64,000 nucleotides of DNA from positions 44,550-108,549 of the forward strand of contig NZ_JAHKPJ010000020.1 of assembly GCF_018860345.1 (NCBI RefSeq), given 5' to 3'. The first letter of the stretch is position 1. Each line of letters begins with the position of its first letter. This DNA is from Psychrosphaera sp. F3M07. GTDB taxonomy: Bacteria > Pseudomonadota > Gammaproteobacteria > Enterobacterales > Alteromonadaceae. The position numbers and the translations under genes are program-made. The notes under the pieces are model-generated. The model did not search any database. It saw nothing but the letters and a program-made list of their open reading frames with translations, and was not told the origin of the DNA. Shown here in pieces: positions 9,575 to 17,300 of the stretch.

Positions 9575-10953
9575 ATCTGCTTAAAATACTTAGCAAAATG
9601 TTTGTGCTCACTTTCTGGTAAATAGGTTAATTGGGCATCAAAAAACTGTTTATATTTGGCTAAGTTCAATAAGCTTTTATCTAACTTATCGAGAAATTCG
9701 CTATTAAAGTCTGACCGACCACACATAATATGACCATCAATAAATTGAGCTGAATTCTGTAACTCATAACCATGAACTTTAATAGGCAACTTAGCCTGCA
9801 TGGCATGATCCGGTAAGGTTAAAAATAATTGAAATTTGTTATTAATAAAGTGTTTTAATATAACCTCATTCGAAGTGTTGTAACTTATTTTATTAAAAAA
9901 AGGTAATGACTCAATTTCGCTATCCAAATCACCATAACTTCTACTGGCCCCATAACCTAGCTGTAAACTAGGATGGATTTTTACCAATGTAGATAGTGCA
10001 ACAGGCTCAGGTATATTTAACGGCATTAGAGAATATAAACGTATGCCAGTTGAAAAATTCACCGGTCGGCTGAAATTGTACTTAGCTTCTCTTTCTTGGT
10101 TTTTTATAAACATCATCCCACAGCTGTTTTGAGCTGCGGGACCATCAAGATATGTTGTGAAATTATCTAACCATTTGATATTAACTTGATAGTCCTTCAT
10201 GCCAGAAAATAACATGGTTTGATAAGGGCTTAACTCATACCCATCAACCACGCCATAATCACTTTTACGACCTGCAAAATAGATATCAATTGGTTTTATT
10301 TCACTGCTATTTGAGTCCTTTTGATCATGATTTAAGAAATGATCAAATTGTTTTTTTAATTTTCGTCCCACAATGGTTTTAGCAAATGCGGCCACTAATT
10401 GACGCTCAGGTATTAATAACAAAGTGGCAATACCATCTAAATTTTTATTAGTTTGATAATGGATAACCCCATCTACCTTGTTTAAGGTTAGCTGTTGCAA
10501 CCCTTCTTCATAGGAATCGACTGTTATCGCATTTTTTTCCACACCTCGGATACTTTCTATATTGAGACCGTCAACCACAGCAAATCGATATTTTGCTAAG
10601 TTACTGGTGATATTCAAGTTTATATTTTGACGATGACTGAGTACCACTTCTGGTTGAGCCGCTAATGTATAATTTGACTCTAGAACATTGATATTGGCCC
10701 TTGGGTACCAAGGAATGATGATGTCTATCTCATATTTAGCTAAGGATTCTAATAACACCGCAGGAGATTGTTTAGGCTCAATACTAATAGTTCTATTTGG
10801 GTAAGCCTTATTGAGTAAAGACAAATACTGCTCTTGTTTGGCTTTATCTGACTCAAGAATACCGACTTTTATTTCGAGAGCCTTAACGGACATTGGGCTG
10901 ATGCAAATGAAGACAGCAAAGATAATTGCCCACTTTAAATGATGAATGACCAT
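9565..10953 (-). CDS. periplasmic substrate-binding-like protein (paralogue B)
   Basis: A secreted 462-residue two-domain binding-like protein with a signal peptide (about residues 1-25, ending VKA). It is a paralogue of the protein at 6061-7452: the same order of motifs (VGILESD, LLIPERQLVAAFAKTIVGRK, GASRSYGD, HIMCGRSDFN, FAKYFKQIY) recurs at equivalent positions. Shared family features suggest duplication and divergence, with the oxygenase and CBS genes now lying between the copies. No transporter genes are adjacent. Ligand unknown. The C-terminal codons overlap the 3' end of the convergent DUF21/CBS gene. Confidence 0.75.
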   Translation of the reverse strand: MVIHHLKWAIIFAVFICISPMSVKALEIKVGILESDKAKQEQYLSLLNKAYPNRTISIEPKQSPAVLLESLAKYEIDIIIPWYPRANINVLESNYTLAAQPEVVLSHRQNINLNITSNLAKYRFAVVDGLNIESIRGVEKNAITVDSYEEGLQQLTLNKVDGVIHYQTNKNLDGIATLLLIPERQLVAAFAKTIVGRKLKKQFDHFLNHDQKDSNSSEIKPIDIYFAGRKSDYGVVDGYELSPYQTMLFSGMKDYQVNIKWLDNFTTYLDGPAAQNSCGMMFIKNQEREAKYNFSRPVNFSTGIRLYSLMPLNIPEPVALSTLVKIHPSLQLGYGASRSYGDLDSEIESLPFFNKISYNTSNEVILKHFINNKFQLFLTLPDHAMQAKLPIKVHGYELQNSAQFIDGHIMCGRSDFNSEFLDKLDKSLLNLAKYKQFFDAQLTYLPESEHKHFAKYFKQIYP

Positions 10954-11169
10954 TAAACTTTCCTTTTTATAAATGGTTTATGGCGCAATTTTATAACAAC
11001 AAATTCCGCAAATCGATAAATATCCAACCTTATTCTAATTATAACAATAAGGTTGGTTCTTCATAAGGCTATCTCCCCACCTCCCCCAACACATATATAT
11101 CTGTATTCGGGTACTTAAGTCGCCATCATTACTAACTCCAAACGAATTATAATAACCAACTAAAATCGC

Positions 11170-11550
11170 TCATTTATTATTCACTTCTACAATTTCAACC
11201 GCTTGTGGTTTACCTTGAATTTGCCATGAAATCTTCTGCCCAGCGCTTAAACCAAGTATCGCCGAGCCAATAGGTGCAAAGATAGAAATGCTATCTTCAT
11301 ATTTGCTCAAATCGTTTGGTAAACATAAAGTCTTAGTGAAAGTTCGATCCGTTGCTACCACCTTAAACGTCACCTGGCTTTCAAGCATTACAACACCAAC
11401 AGGCATCTCTTTATGAGCTACTATGCTTGCTCTAGCTAACTCCTCTTCTAGCGCGTTCATTAATTCTTCTGACAACTGACTGCGTTCTAGTTGATATTCA
11501 ATTTTTTCTAAATCAACAGTTGAAATAATAATCTCTGGTTGTTTTTCCAT
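11170..11550 (-). CDS. rnk: Rnk-type regulator of nucleoside diphosphate kinase
   Basis: A 126-residue Rnk-like protein: a short helical N-terminal arm (about 1-45) and a C-terminal GreA/GreB-like FKBP-fold domain (about 50-126). IIISTVDLEKIEYQL near the start and the segment FAPIGSAILGLSAGQKISW match E. coli Rnk. Known relatives bind RNA polymerase near the secondary channel and compete with Gre factors and DksA. An in-frame GTG at 11556 exists, but the ATG at 11550 has AGAAG five bases upstream and is chosen. It lies downstream of a second, shorter Gre-C-like gene, separated from it by a terminator. Confidence 0.85.
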   Translation of the reverse strand: MEKQPEIIISTVDLEKIEYQLERSQLSEELMNALEEELARASIVAHKEMPVGVVMLESQVTFKVVATDRTFTKTLCLPNDLSKYEDSISIFAPIGSAILGLSAGQKISWQIQGKPQAVEIVEVNNK

Positions 11551-11575
11551 AATCACTTCTTATATTTAGATAGGT

Positions 11576-11597
11576 AAAAAGGGCTCAACCGAGCCCA
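11576..11597 (-). terminator. Rho-independent terminator after the Gre-C-like gene
   Basis: On the minus strand GGGCTC-GGTT-GAGCCC is followed directly by TTTTT, a perfect 6-bp GC-rich stem with a tetraloop. It ends the transcript of the gene at 11625-12017 and separates it from rnk. Confidence 0.85.
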
Positions 11598-11624
11598 ATA
11601 ATGACGTCTGATTTAATAAAAAGA

Positions 11625-12017
11625 TTAAATAAACGACTCGGTATTTATAGAAATCACTTTCCACTTTACGACACCAATAGCGGTTTTTATACGAGCAACC
11701 TCGCCAAGGCGAAGCCCCAACAATTCACACCCCAAAACTGAGGTATACGGAACCACTTCCATAACGGAATTTGGCATTGCAACTTCACCAATGTGTAACT
11801 GAGTTTTCTCGTTAGTCGATACGTTTTTTAGTATTACAGTGCTGCCAACTCTTGCTCGATTTTCCAAACGGGATGTTTGGCTATTACTGGATTCCAAACG
11901 GCTAAGTAATAAACAAAGCGCCATTGGGTCCATTAACACTCGGTAGCTTGAGTTATGAAACATTGGGTTTAATGGGCAAATTAAGGTTTTGCAAAACCTA
12001 GAAATAGACATAAGCAC
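11625..12017 (-). CDS. GreA/GreB C-terminal-domain-like (Rnk-related) protein
   Basis: A 130-residue protein whose C-terminal half (about 55-128) resembles the GreA/GreB/Rnk C-terminal domain: VGSTVILKNVST, YTSVLGCELLGLRLGEVARI and VKWKVISI align in order with Rnk. The N-terminal half (about 1-50) is not the Rnk arm and lacks the Gre coiled coil, so transcript-cleavage activity is not expected. Possibly an RNA polymerase secondary-channel binder. The GTG start at 12017 has GGAGA about seven bases upstream; an ATG at 12011 is too far from it. It is followed by a strong terminator and preceded by a short possible leader ORF with a hairpin. Confidence 0.65.
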   Translation of the reverse strand: MLMSISRFCKTLICPLNPMFHNSSYRVLMDPMALCLLLSRLESSNSQTSRLENRARVGSTVILKNVSTNEKTQLHIGEVAMPNSVMEVVPYTSVLGCELLGLRLGEVARIKTAIGVVKWKVISINTESFI

Positions 12018-12068
12018 GGCGATATCTCCAACCGGACTGATTATTAAAAATGATGCATAGGAAAAGCG

Positions 12069-12093
12069 GCCGAACGTATTTGTTACGTTCGGC
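12069..12093. other. perfect 10-bp hairpin upstream of the Gre-C-like gene
   Basis: GCCGAACGTA at 12069-12078 pairs perfectly with TACGTTCGGC at 12084-12093 around a 5-base loop. On the minus strand it begins immediately after the stop of a 19-codon ORF and lies about 50 bases before the Gre-C-like start. Only CGCTTTTCC follows, so termination would be weak. An attenuator-like or mRNA-stabilising role is possible. Confidence 0.55.
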
Positions 12094-12153
12094 TTAAATT
12101 GGGAAGGTGAGTACGTTACTCTTAAAGATGTTAATGATGTGTTTTCTGTTCAT
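12094..12153 (-). CDS. possible 19-residue leader peptide
   Basis: The minus strand has AGAGGAAATA followed by ATG at 12153, a good ribosome site, and a 19-codon frame (MNRKHIINIFKSNVLTFPI) that stops directly before the 10-bp hairpin at 12069-12093. Its position ahead of the Gre-C-like gene fits a leader peptide. No family match is known to me, and a frame this short can occur by chance. Confidence 0.35.
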   Translation of the reverse strand: MNRKHIINIFKSNVLTFPI

Positions 12154-12320
12154 TATTTCCTCTAATGTCTAGCTCGATAATAGCCTGACTAAAAATAAAA
12201 ACAAGTACCTAAATGTTTGTTATATATTCATAATGTTATTAATAAATTTAGCCTGTTGTATTTAGCTTGAAACACCATTTAGACGATCACTTCACTTTGC
12301 TAAAATCAGGCATAAAAAAA

Positions 12321-12355
12321 GCTGAGCAGTTTATTTGCTCAGCGTATTTTTTTGT
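12321..12355. terminator. bidirectional terminator downstream of the nitroreductase gene
   Basis: GCTGAGCA (12321-12328) and TGCTCAGC (12336-12343) form a perfect 8-bp stem with a 7-base loop. A seven-A run precedes it and a T-rich run follows it, so it can end transcription in either direction. It serves the nitroreductase gene on the minus strand. Confidence 0.85.
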
Positions 12356-12399
12356 GACTTACGACTTATGTCGTTAAGTATTTATTCTAAGCTATCTAG

Positions 12400-13038
12400 T
12401 TATTTAACTTCAGTAATAAAGTCTTGTGTTGAACGGCGTACTTTCTCTAAATTAACTAACCAATCACCTTCCACCTCACGATAACCTAGAGGTAATAAGA
12501 TAACTGATTTTAAACCACGCTCTTTAAGGCCTAAGATTGCATCAACTTGTTCAGGAACAAACCCTTCCATTGGCGTGCTGTCGACTTTCTGTTCAGCGGC
12601 CGCGATAAGCGCCGAACCTAGCCCGATATAAGCTTGGCGAGCAGCATGTTCAAAGTTGATTTGAGCATCACGCTGTGGGTAAGTATTTAATAGCATTTGA
12701 CGGTAGTTTTCCCAACCTTCATTAGTACCACCACGTTTTTCGTTAACTAAATCGAACATAGTGTTAATGCGTTCAGCCGTGTAATTATCCCACGCAGCAA
12801 AAACTAATAAATGAGAACCATCAGTAATTTGCGCTTGGTTCCAAGCATGCGGTACGATTTGTTTACGAACGTCAGGATTGGTTACAACAAAAACCTCATA
12901 TGGCTGTAAACCACTAGAGCTAGCGCTTAATCGAATAGACTCTAATATATAGTCAACTTTCTCCTGGCTAACCGGTTTAGTTGAGTCCATTTTTTTTGCG
13001 GCGTAACGCCATTGTAGGTTTTTTAGTAATTCAGTCAT
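12400..13038 (-). CDS. NAD(P)H nitroreductase (NfsB-like)
   Basis: FMN-dependent nitroreductase of 212 residues, the usual length for the NfsB/YdgI group. The N-terminal WRYAAKKMD, the RLSASSSGLQPYEVFVV flavin-binding segment, the HAWNQAQITDGSHLLVFAA stretch (split: HAWNQAQITDGSH and LLVFAA), and the C-terminal PLGYREVEGDWL support the call. It should reduce quinones or nitroaromatics with NAD(P)H in the cytoplasm. The gene stands alone, ends in a strong terminator and marks the left flank of the defence-gene island. Physiological substrate unknown. Confidence 0.9.
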   Translation of the reverse strand: MTELLKNLQWRYAAKKMDSTKPVSQEKVDYILESIRLSASSSGLQPYEVFVVTNPDVRKQIVPHAWNQAQITDGSHLLVFAAWDNYTAERINTMFDLVNEKRGGTNEGWENYRQMLLNTYPQRDAQINFEHAARQAYIGLGSALIAAAEQKVDSTPMEGFVPEQVDAILGLKERGLKSVILLPLGYREVEGDWLVNLEKVRRSTQDFITEVK

Positions 13039-13129
13039 GTATCTCTCAGTTAAAGTAATAGTTTCACGTTATATTGCACTTAAACCTTTAAAAACAAGTA
13101 GCTTAGATGATTATTGTTTGACTCAGTAT

Positions 13130-14443
13130 TTATTTTTCAAATGGATTTACAATAACTTTGCTTTGAATGATTTTTTTTATGCCGGCATTAACAGAGTCAA
13201 TGCAAGAGTAATCACCGTCCTTATTATTTTTTAAAACCTTGTTAGTGGCATTTTCCATCGCTTGTGTTGCCGTGTCGTAAAACATTTCAATGTCTTGTTG
13301 CATATCTGCTAAAGAATATCCCACTTCTTTTGCAGTATGAAAAAAATGTCTTGTTTGAATTTTACGCCATTTATATTTTAGCCCGTTAGTACTGCGCAAC
13401 CCCATTGCCAAACTAACATCACGGTAATTAAGTCCATTATCAAATAATGGATAAGCAGACAACAGATCATAAAATGGCGTTAGCTTAAAACCTCCACCGG
13501 GTAATAAAAATACACTGTAGTTTTTTGCATGCGCATCAATTCCCGCTATGAGCCAGTTAAATATTTGAGCTTTCATGAAGTCTTTTAAGTCTTTGTCGTT
13601 ATCAGAGCCCAATAACATTTTATAGATTTTCTCTATCCCTATACCACCTTGGCTTTGATATTTTAAACCTGAATTTACATTAAATACTTGGCAAAAGTCC
13701 TCTTGAGGTAGTCTATATGTCACGCCCTCATCTGAATTGAATTTTCGGTCAAATCGCTCAACGATAAATGCTTTTGTATCGCCAAACTTTTTTACCATTG
13801 AGTTTGGCGTATCCAATCCAAACTCTCTAGCTAACGTCATGCAGTAGTGTTCGTTTTCGCAGCTGTCATTAAAATCTATATGTTGGTCGGTCACTCTCCC
13901 CATTGGCAATTTGAAAATATGGGTTGTGGGTGTTTCACCTATAGGCTTATGCCAGTTACCACCTTTGTAGCACAATGCGGTTTTTGATTGCGCGCCAGCA
14001 ATAGACAGCCTAAATTCTTGTCCTTTATCAACTCCAAGCGGCTTATGCTCTAATTCTTTTAAAATAACGCAAATTTCATCGTCTGACAGTTTATCGCCAA
14101 GTCCGGTAACCCCGTTTGTACCATCATGAGTTAACAGTTGTAACGCACCAACACAATCGCTACCAACAGCGGTTAACAAATCAAATGGTTCAATAGAGTC
14201 AGCCCCAACTTGTGTTTGTACTACTCGTCTTATCTCTGGTAAATCGGGTAATAAATTATCAAAATAATTAACCACCACATCGCCTGAATAACGTTTAGCC
14301 GTCAACGGCATAGACAGAGATATTGCTCGAGCATACGGGCTATTTAACCAAGTGGCAGAGTAGGTAAAAAACAAAGCATGATGTTTATTTCTTGTCAGCT
14401 CACCCACTTTTATTCCATTCATGTAGCAATACAAGGTATCCAT
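13130..14443 (-). CDS. hipA: HipA serine/threonine kinase toxin
   Basis: Toxin of the HipBA type II module, close in length (437 residues) and sequence to E. coli HipA, which phosphorylates glutamyl-tRNA synthetase. Visible marks are the LSIAGAQSKTAL segment, whose serine (about S147) corresponds to the autophosphorylated S150 of E. coli. The ETPTTHIFKLPMG nucleotide loop, VERFDRKF, the catalytic IDAHAKNYSVF and the TPFYDLLSAYP metal-binding motif follow. The kinase therefore looks intact. The ATG at 14443 is chosen; an upstream in-frame TTG at 14455 overlaps hipB. It starts 5 bp after the hipB stop and must be co-transcribed. It is the left-most gene of the island. Confidence 0.93.
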   Translation of the reverse strand: MDTLYCYMNGIKVGELTRNKHHALFFTYSATWLNSPYARAISLSMPLTAKRYSGDVVVNYFDNLLPDLPEIRRVVQTQVGADSIEPFDLLTAVGSDCVGALQLLTHDGTNGVTGLGDKLSDDEICVILKELEHKPLGVDKGQEFRLSIAGAQSKTALCYKGGNWHKPIGETPTTHIFKLPMGRVTDQHIDFNDSCENEHYCMTLAREFGLDTPNSMVKKFGDTKAFIVERFDRKFNSDEGVTYRLPQEDFCQVFNVNSGLKYQSQGGIGIEKIYKMLLGSDNDKDLKDFMKAQIFNWLIAGIDAHAKNYSVFLLPGGGFKLTPFYDLLSAYPLFDNGLNYRDVSLAMGLRSTNGLKYKWRKIQTRHFFHTAKEVGYSLADMQQDIEMFYDTATQAMENATNKVLKNNKDGDYSCIDSVNAGIKKIIQSKVIVNPFEK

Positions 14444-14448
14444 AATAG

Positions 14449-14691
14449 TTACCAAGAAGTTGTGTAGGTAGGTTTATCTGTTTCTTTATCCACCAGCTGC
14501 ATTTCTAGCTTCAACTTAGAGAGAATAGGTAACAATCGTTCAATGTCAGGACGACTTTTTCCTGACTCAATAAGAGAGATGTCTTTTTGATTTATGCCAC
14601 ACATTTCAGATAGTTGGGTTTGGGTTAATCCCAACTTTTTACGCTTGTTCGCGATTAACACGCCAAGCTGAATGTTTGTCGTAAATTTCAT
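14449..14691 (-). CDS. hipB: HipB antitoxin, HTH_XRE family
   Basis: An 80-residue Cro/C1-type DNA-binding antitoxin. The helix-turn-helix spans about residues 6-60 (LGVLIANKRKKLGLTQTQLS, then GINQKDISLIESGKSRP). The protein ends in a C-terminal tryptophan, as E. coli HipB does, where that residue matters for degradation. It should neutralise HipA and repress the operon. The ATG at 14691 is preferred because an alternative TTG at 14706 lies inside the first operator repeat. Immediately upstream is a four-unit 27-bp repeat array, probably its binding sites. Only a weak GGTAA precedes the start. Confidence 0.9.
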   Translation of the reverse strand: MKFTTNIQLGVLIANKRKKLGLTQTQLSEMCGINQKDISLIESGKSRPDIERLLPILSKLKLEMQLVDKETDKPTYTTSW

Positions 14692-14695
14692 AATA

Positions 14696-14799
14696 TTTAT
14701 TACCAATTTAGTATATTTTTTAATTATTACACATTTGGTATATTTTACAAATATTACTTATTTAGTATATTTATTGATTATTACGTTTTTAGTATATTT
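14696..14799 (-). promoter_or_regulatory. four-copy 27-bp direct repeat array: probable HipB operators
   Basis: The plus strand carries TTTAGTATATTT at 14707, 14761 and 14788 and TTTGGTATATTT at 14734, spaced exactly 27 bp apart. Each is preceded by a conserved (A/T)TTATTAC or ATATTAC block ending at 14703, 14730, 14757 and 14784. The array fills the space directly before the hipB ATG, so the operon promoter must overlap it. Known E. coli hip operators are four spaced TATCC-N8-GGATA sites; the sequence here differs, but copy number and position match the autoregulation model. HipB binding is inferred. Confidence 0.8.
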
Positions 14800-14874
14800 T
14801 GATTGAAACATTGATTAGTTAAGCAAGAACTCTTCTTATGTATTTACCGCCCCTTAAAATGAAACTACAGGACA

Positions 14875-15738
14875 TTATTTTAGATTAATAACATGTAGCT
14901 TAAGTTTATGCGCTATTTGATGCTCTTGGCTAATGGCTAATTTTCGTTTAAGTAAATGACTGAGCTCTTCTGAGCCACATTGTTTTTGTATTTTTTCTAC
15001 AAAACTAATTACACGGTATTGCTTTAAAAATAAATCAGGTTGGTTTATTTTTCCCAGTTCCTCCATTAATTCCGGCTCAGCTAATTTAGGCACAATTAAT
15101 TGAGACACCGCTGGCATTGTTGCTGCAATTTTAATCCCTTCAGGATCAAAGTCACACCAAGCTATTACCTGTATATTAGTACCTTCCAGTTTAGTCAAAA
15201 ACTCGGTTACTGACTTAACACTAACCCCATTACCACGATATAAAACCAAATCCAAATCATTAATTTCATTGGTAGATTGCAAAATTTGGTCAAATGCTTG
15301 TAAATTTTCTACTACAATAACGCGCTGTATAGAGTCTAAGTTAATCTCATTATGATTAACTCTAATACAAGTCCAGTTAGGGTTGTTAATATGCCTCAAC
15401 ACGTTAACTTGTGATTTTATTAATACATAACCATCGTTTGGTGACTTAGCCGCATACTTTTCATTGGTATTGGTTTCAGCACGTTCAGTTCTTGTTTTCT
15501 TACCTATAGTGTCCATATCAAGAATTGACGTTAATCCATGATCTCTGGCTATTTTATCTAATAACGTTCTTCGCTCCACATAGGGGATAGTGACATCTAC
15601 ATTTATAAACGGAATTGAGTATTTAGCGCATATTTTTTTAGTGGAGGCTAACGAGCTTTTTAAGATTAAATCGCCCCCCTGAGAACTACGCGCCGCCTTA
15701 CTAAGTGCAACCAATTCTAACGTTTTCAAAAATTCCAT
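14875..15738 (-). CDS. Toprim-fold protein (JetD/DUF2220-like C-terminal part)
   Basis: A 287-residue protein with a probable Toprim catalytic fold in its second half. VIVVENLQAFDQI (about 138-150) supplies the conserved glutamate, and VIAWCDFDPEGIKIA (about 194-208) supplies the DxD-type acidic cluster. The order resembles the nuclease subunit JetD of Wadjet systems, but the protein is shorter and no jetABC genes are present. The N-terminal half is unassigned and may bind DNA. It is divergent, by 164 bp, from a small helical protein and the ABC-3C operon, which suggests a shared defence role without proving it. Function not established. Confidence 0.6.
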   Translation of the reverse strand: MEFLKTLELVALSKAARSSQGGDLILKSSLASTKKICAKYSIPFINVDVTIPYVERRTLLDKIARDHGLTSILDMDTIGKKTRTERAETNTNEKYAAKSPNDGYVLIKSQVNVLRHINNPNWTCIRVNHNEINLDSIQRVIVVENLQAFDQILQSTNEINDLDLVLYRGNGVSVKSVTEFLTKLEGTNIQVIAWCDFDPEGIKIAATMPAVSQLIVPKLAEPELMEELGKINQPDLFLKQYRVISFVEKIQKQCGSEELSHLLKRKLAISQEHQIAHKLKLHVINLK

Positions 15739-15902
15739 AATGCCTTACCTCCAACACTAAACAGAGACTATAAAATCAGTTCGCCATTAAGTTTGAACTA
15801 TTTTTACTTGCTCAATTATATCAAAGCAGAAACCAAATAGTCTTTGCATCTTTTTTCTAAATTAGCTAATTTAACTAAACGGTCAAAATCTAATCCTTAC
15901 TA

Positions 15903-16142
15903 ATGTCTAATAAAGCGATTTTTGAGCAAATAAAACTGGCTTTGGCTGAATCATCTCGTAACCAGTACACGGCTGAGCTTCATCTACAAATGATCAAGTT
16001 TGCTGTTGAGTTAAAGCACATCACTGCTAAAGAATTTTGTGAGGAAGTAGGGTTAAAGCAAAGTCTTAGTACAGAGTTTAGTAAAATGCGAAACTTAACC
16101 ACGAGACTTAAGATTGCAGGTATTAATACTAGGCTAATTTAG
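15903..16142 (+). CDS. small helical, probably HTH, protein
   Basis: A 79-residue, mostly alpha-helical protein with basic and polar residues. The region ITAKEFCEEVGLKQSLSTEF (about 40-59) reads like a helix-turn-helix. No family is recognised with confidence. It is the first gene of the rightward cluster: its stop lies 24 bp before the ABC-3C nuclease-like gene, and it is divergent from the Toprim-fold gene. A transcription regulator of the two flanking units is the simplest guess. There is no strong ribosome site before the ATG, so the start is uncertain. Confidence 0.55.
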   Translation: MSNKAIFEQIKLALAESSRNQYTAELHLQMIKFAVELKHITAKEFCEEVGLKQSLSTEFSKMRNLTTRLKIAGINTRLI

Positions 16143-16166
16143 GGACGATGAATTCTAGGAATGATA

Positions 16167-17300
16167 ATGAGTAATAGCCCACCAAAAAATGTAGCATTAA
16201 CAACAGCCTTAGCCTTCCATTACCAAATGTTGATTGGACTAGATAAATGCTTTTCGCTTGAAGAAGGACAATCTGTTTGGTTTGAAAAAGACGGTGATGT
16301 AAGCATAACTTCGCCCGATACATCTGCTTCAATTCAAACTGAAGTTAAAAACTATAAAGCACCACTTACCGATCACCACGAAAACTTGTGGAAAACACTC
16401 AAGAACTGGCTAGCCCCAGAGTTTAAACACCAACACTACGGCATTTTGGTGTTACATACAACTCAAGCTTTTGGTGCAACTACTCAATTGAAAGACTGGA
16501 ATGAAAAAACAGCACAGCAACGCTTACAAACATTAAAAGATATTTTTATCGCTCGCCCAGAAAAAGAACGAAATTCAAAAAAGCCAAAAGAAATCATAAC
16601 ATTACAAAAGTATGTGATAGGTAAGGCTAGTGAAAATTTGCTAGATATACTCGAAAAAGTTGTATTGCATACTGAATCAGCTGATTTAGATACATTGAAA
16701 AAAAGTTACTTTAATAAGCTCAGTGGCTACATTCCACCGTCCAATCGACAGGCTTTTGCTGAAAGTTTAATAGGCTTTATCTATGAACAAGCAAATGATA
16801 TCGAATGGGTAATAGATAAAACTGCGTTTGACCAAAAACGAGAAGCATTAACAGCAAAATGGGGGCCGACTTTATTTACTATTCCTGATTTCGACGCCAG
16901 AGACGCAACTGATAACGAAGTAGATACATATATTACAGAGCTTTTTGCACGAAAAATCATTGAGATTAAGTATGAAGATGTTTTACCAGACGCTGTAGGC
17001 AGCTGGCTTGAACTTAGAAATGCGGTAATTGAGGAATTAAATGGCTACCCTCAGTTCAGAGGAGTAGTTAATCAATATAGAGAACGATGGATTAAAACAT
17101 TCTCTGCAAAATATCGCAGTTCTTGTCGAAAAAAAGGTTGTCCAGTAGACATATCACAAGATTTATACGATCAAGTAATCAGCGAAACTCCATTCGGCAT
17201 CGAAGGCTACCCGAATCCAGATCTTGTTTTTAGAAATGGCCTTATCCATGACGCCATGGACGATGACAAATTAGATTTAAAATGGAGGGTTAAGCCATGA
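16167..17300 (+). CDS. ABC-3C system nuclease-like effector protein
   Basis: First gene of a tightly overlapping three-gene unit that matches ABC-three-component (ABC-3C) conflict systems. The N-terminal domain (about residues 1-110) has an acidic EKDGDVSI stretch and then QTEVKNYK, a D...ExK pattern like restriction-endonuclease-fold nucleases. The C-terminus has NGLIHDAMDDDK and LKWRVKP, resembling the conserved tail of ABC-3C effectors. It is expected to cut or bind nucleic acid when triggered by the ATPase. The ATG at 16167 has AGGA six bases upstream, better placed than the ATG at 16161. Its stop overlaps the next start in ATGA. Confidence 0.7.
   Translation: MSNSPPKNVALTTALAFHYQMLIGLDKCFSLEEGQSVWFEKDGDVSITSPDTSASIQTEVKNYKAPLTDHHENLWKTLKNWLAPEFKHQHYGILVLHTTQAFGATTQLKDWNEKTAQQRLQTLKDIFIARPEKERNSKKPKEIITLQKYVIGKASENLLDILEKVVLHTESADLDTLKKSYFNKLSGYIPPSNRQAFAESLIGFIYEQANDIEWVIDKTAFDQKREALTAKWGPTLFTIPDFDARDATDNEVDTYITELFARKIIEIKYEDVLPDAVGSWLELRNAVIEELNGYPQFRGVVNQYRERWIKTFSAKYRSSCRKKGCPVDISQDLYDQVISETPFGIEGYPNPDLVFRNGLIHDAMDDDKLDLKWRVKP

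Noticed and set aside
11550-11556. GTG start for rnk at 11556
   Set aside because: The AGAAG ribosome site overlaps that codon; the ATG six bases on has the proper spacing.
12069-12093. 10-bp hairpin as a Rho-independent terminator
   Set aside because: No adequate T-run follows on either strand.
13039-13129. Junction between the nitroreductase gene and hipA as a left transposon end
   Set aside because: No TGT terminus, no repeats and no duplication matching ACTGA were seen; it is only the positional edge of the island.
13037-13234. Plus-strand frame overlapping the 3' part of hipA and the nitroreductase start
   Set aside because: It is a shadow frame with no ribosome site or recognisable protein features.
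14875-15738. Toprim-fold protein as JetD of a Wadjet system
   Set aside because: jetA, jetB and jetC are absent and the protein is shorter than JetD; only a Toprim-like similarity is claimed.
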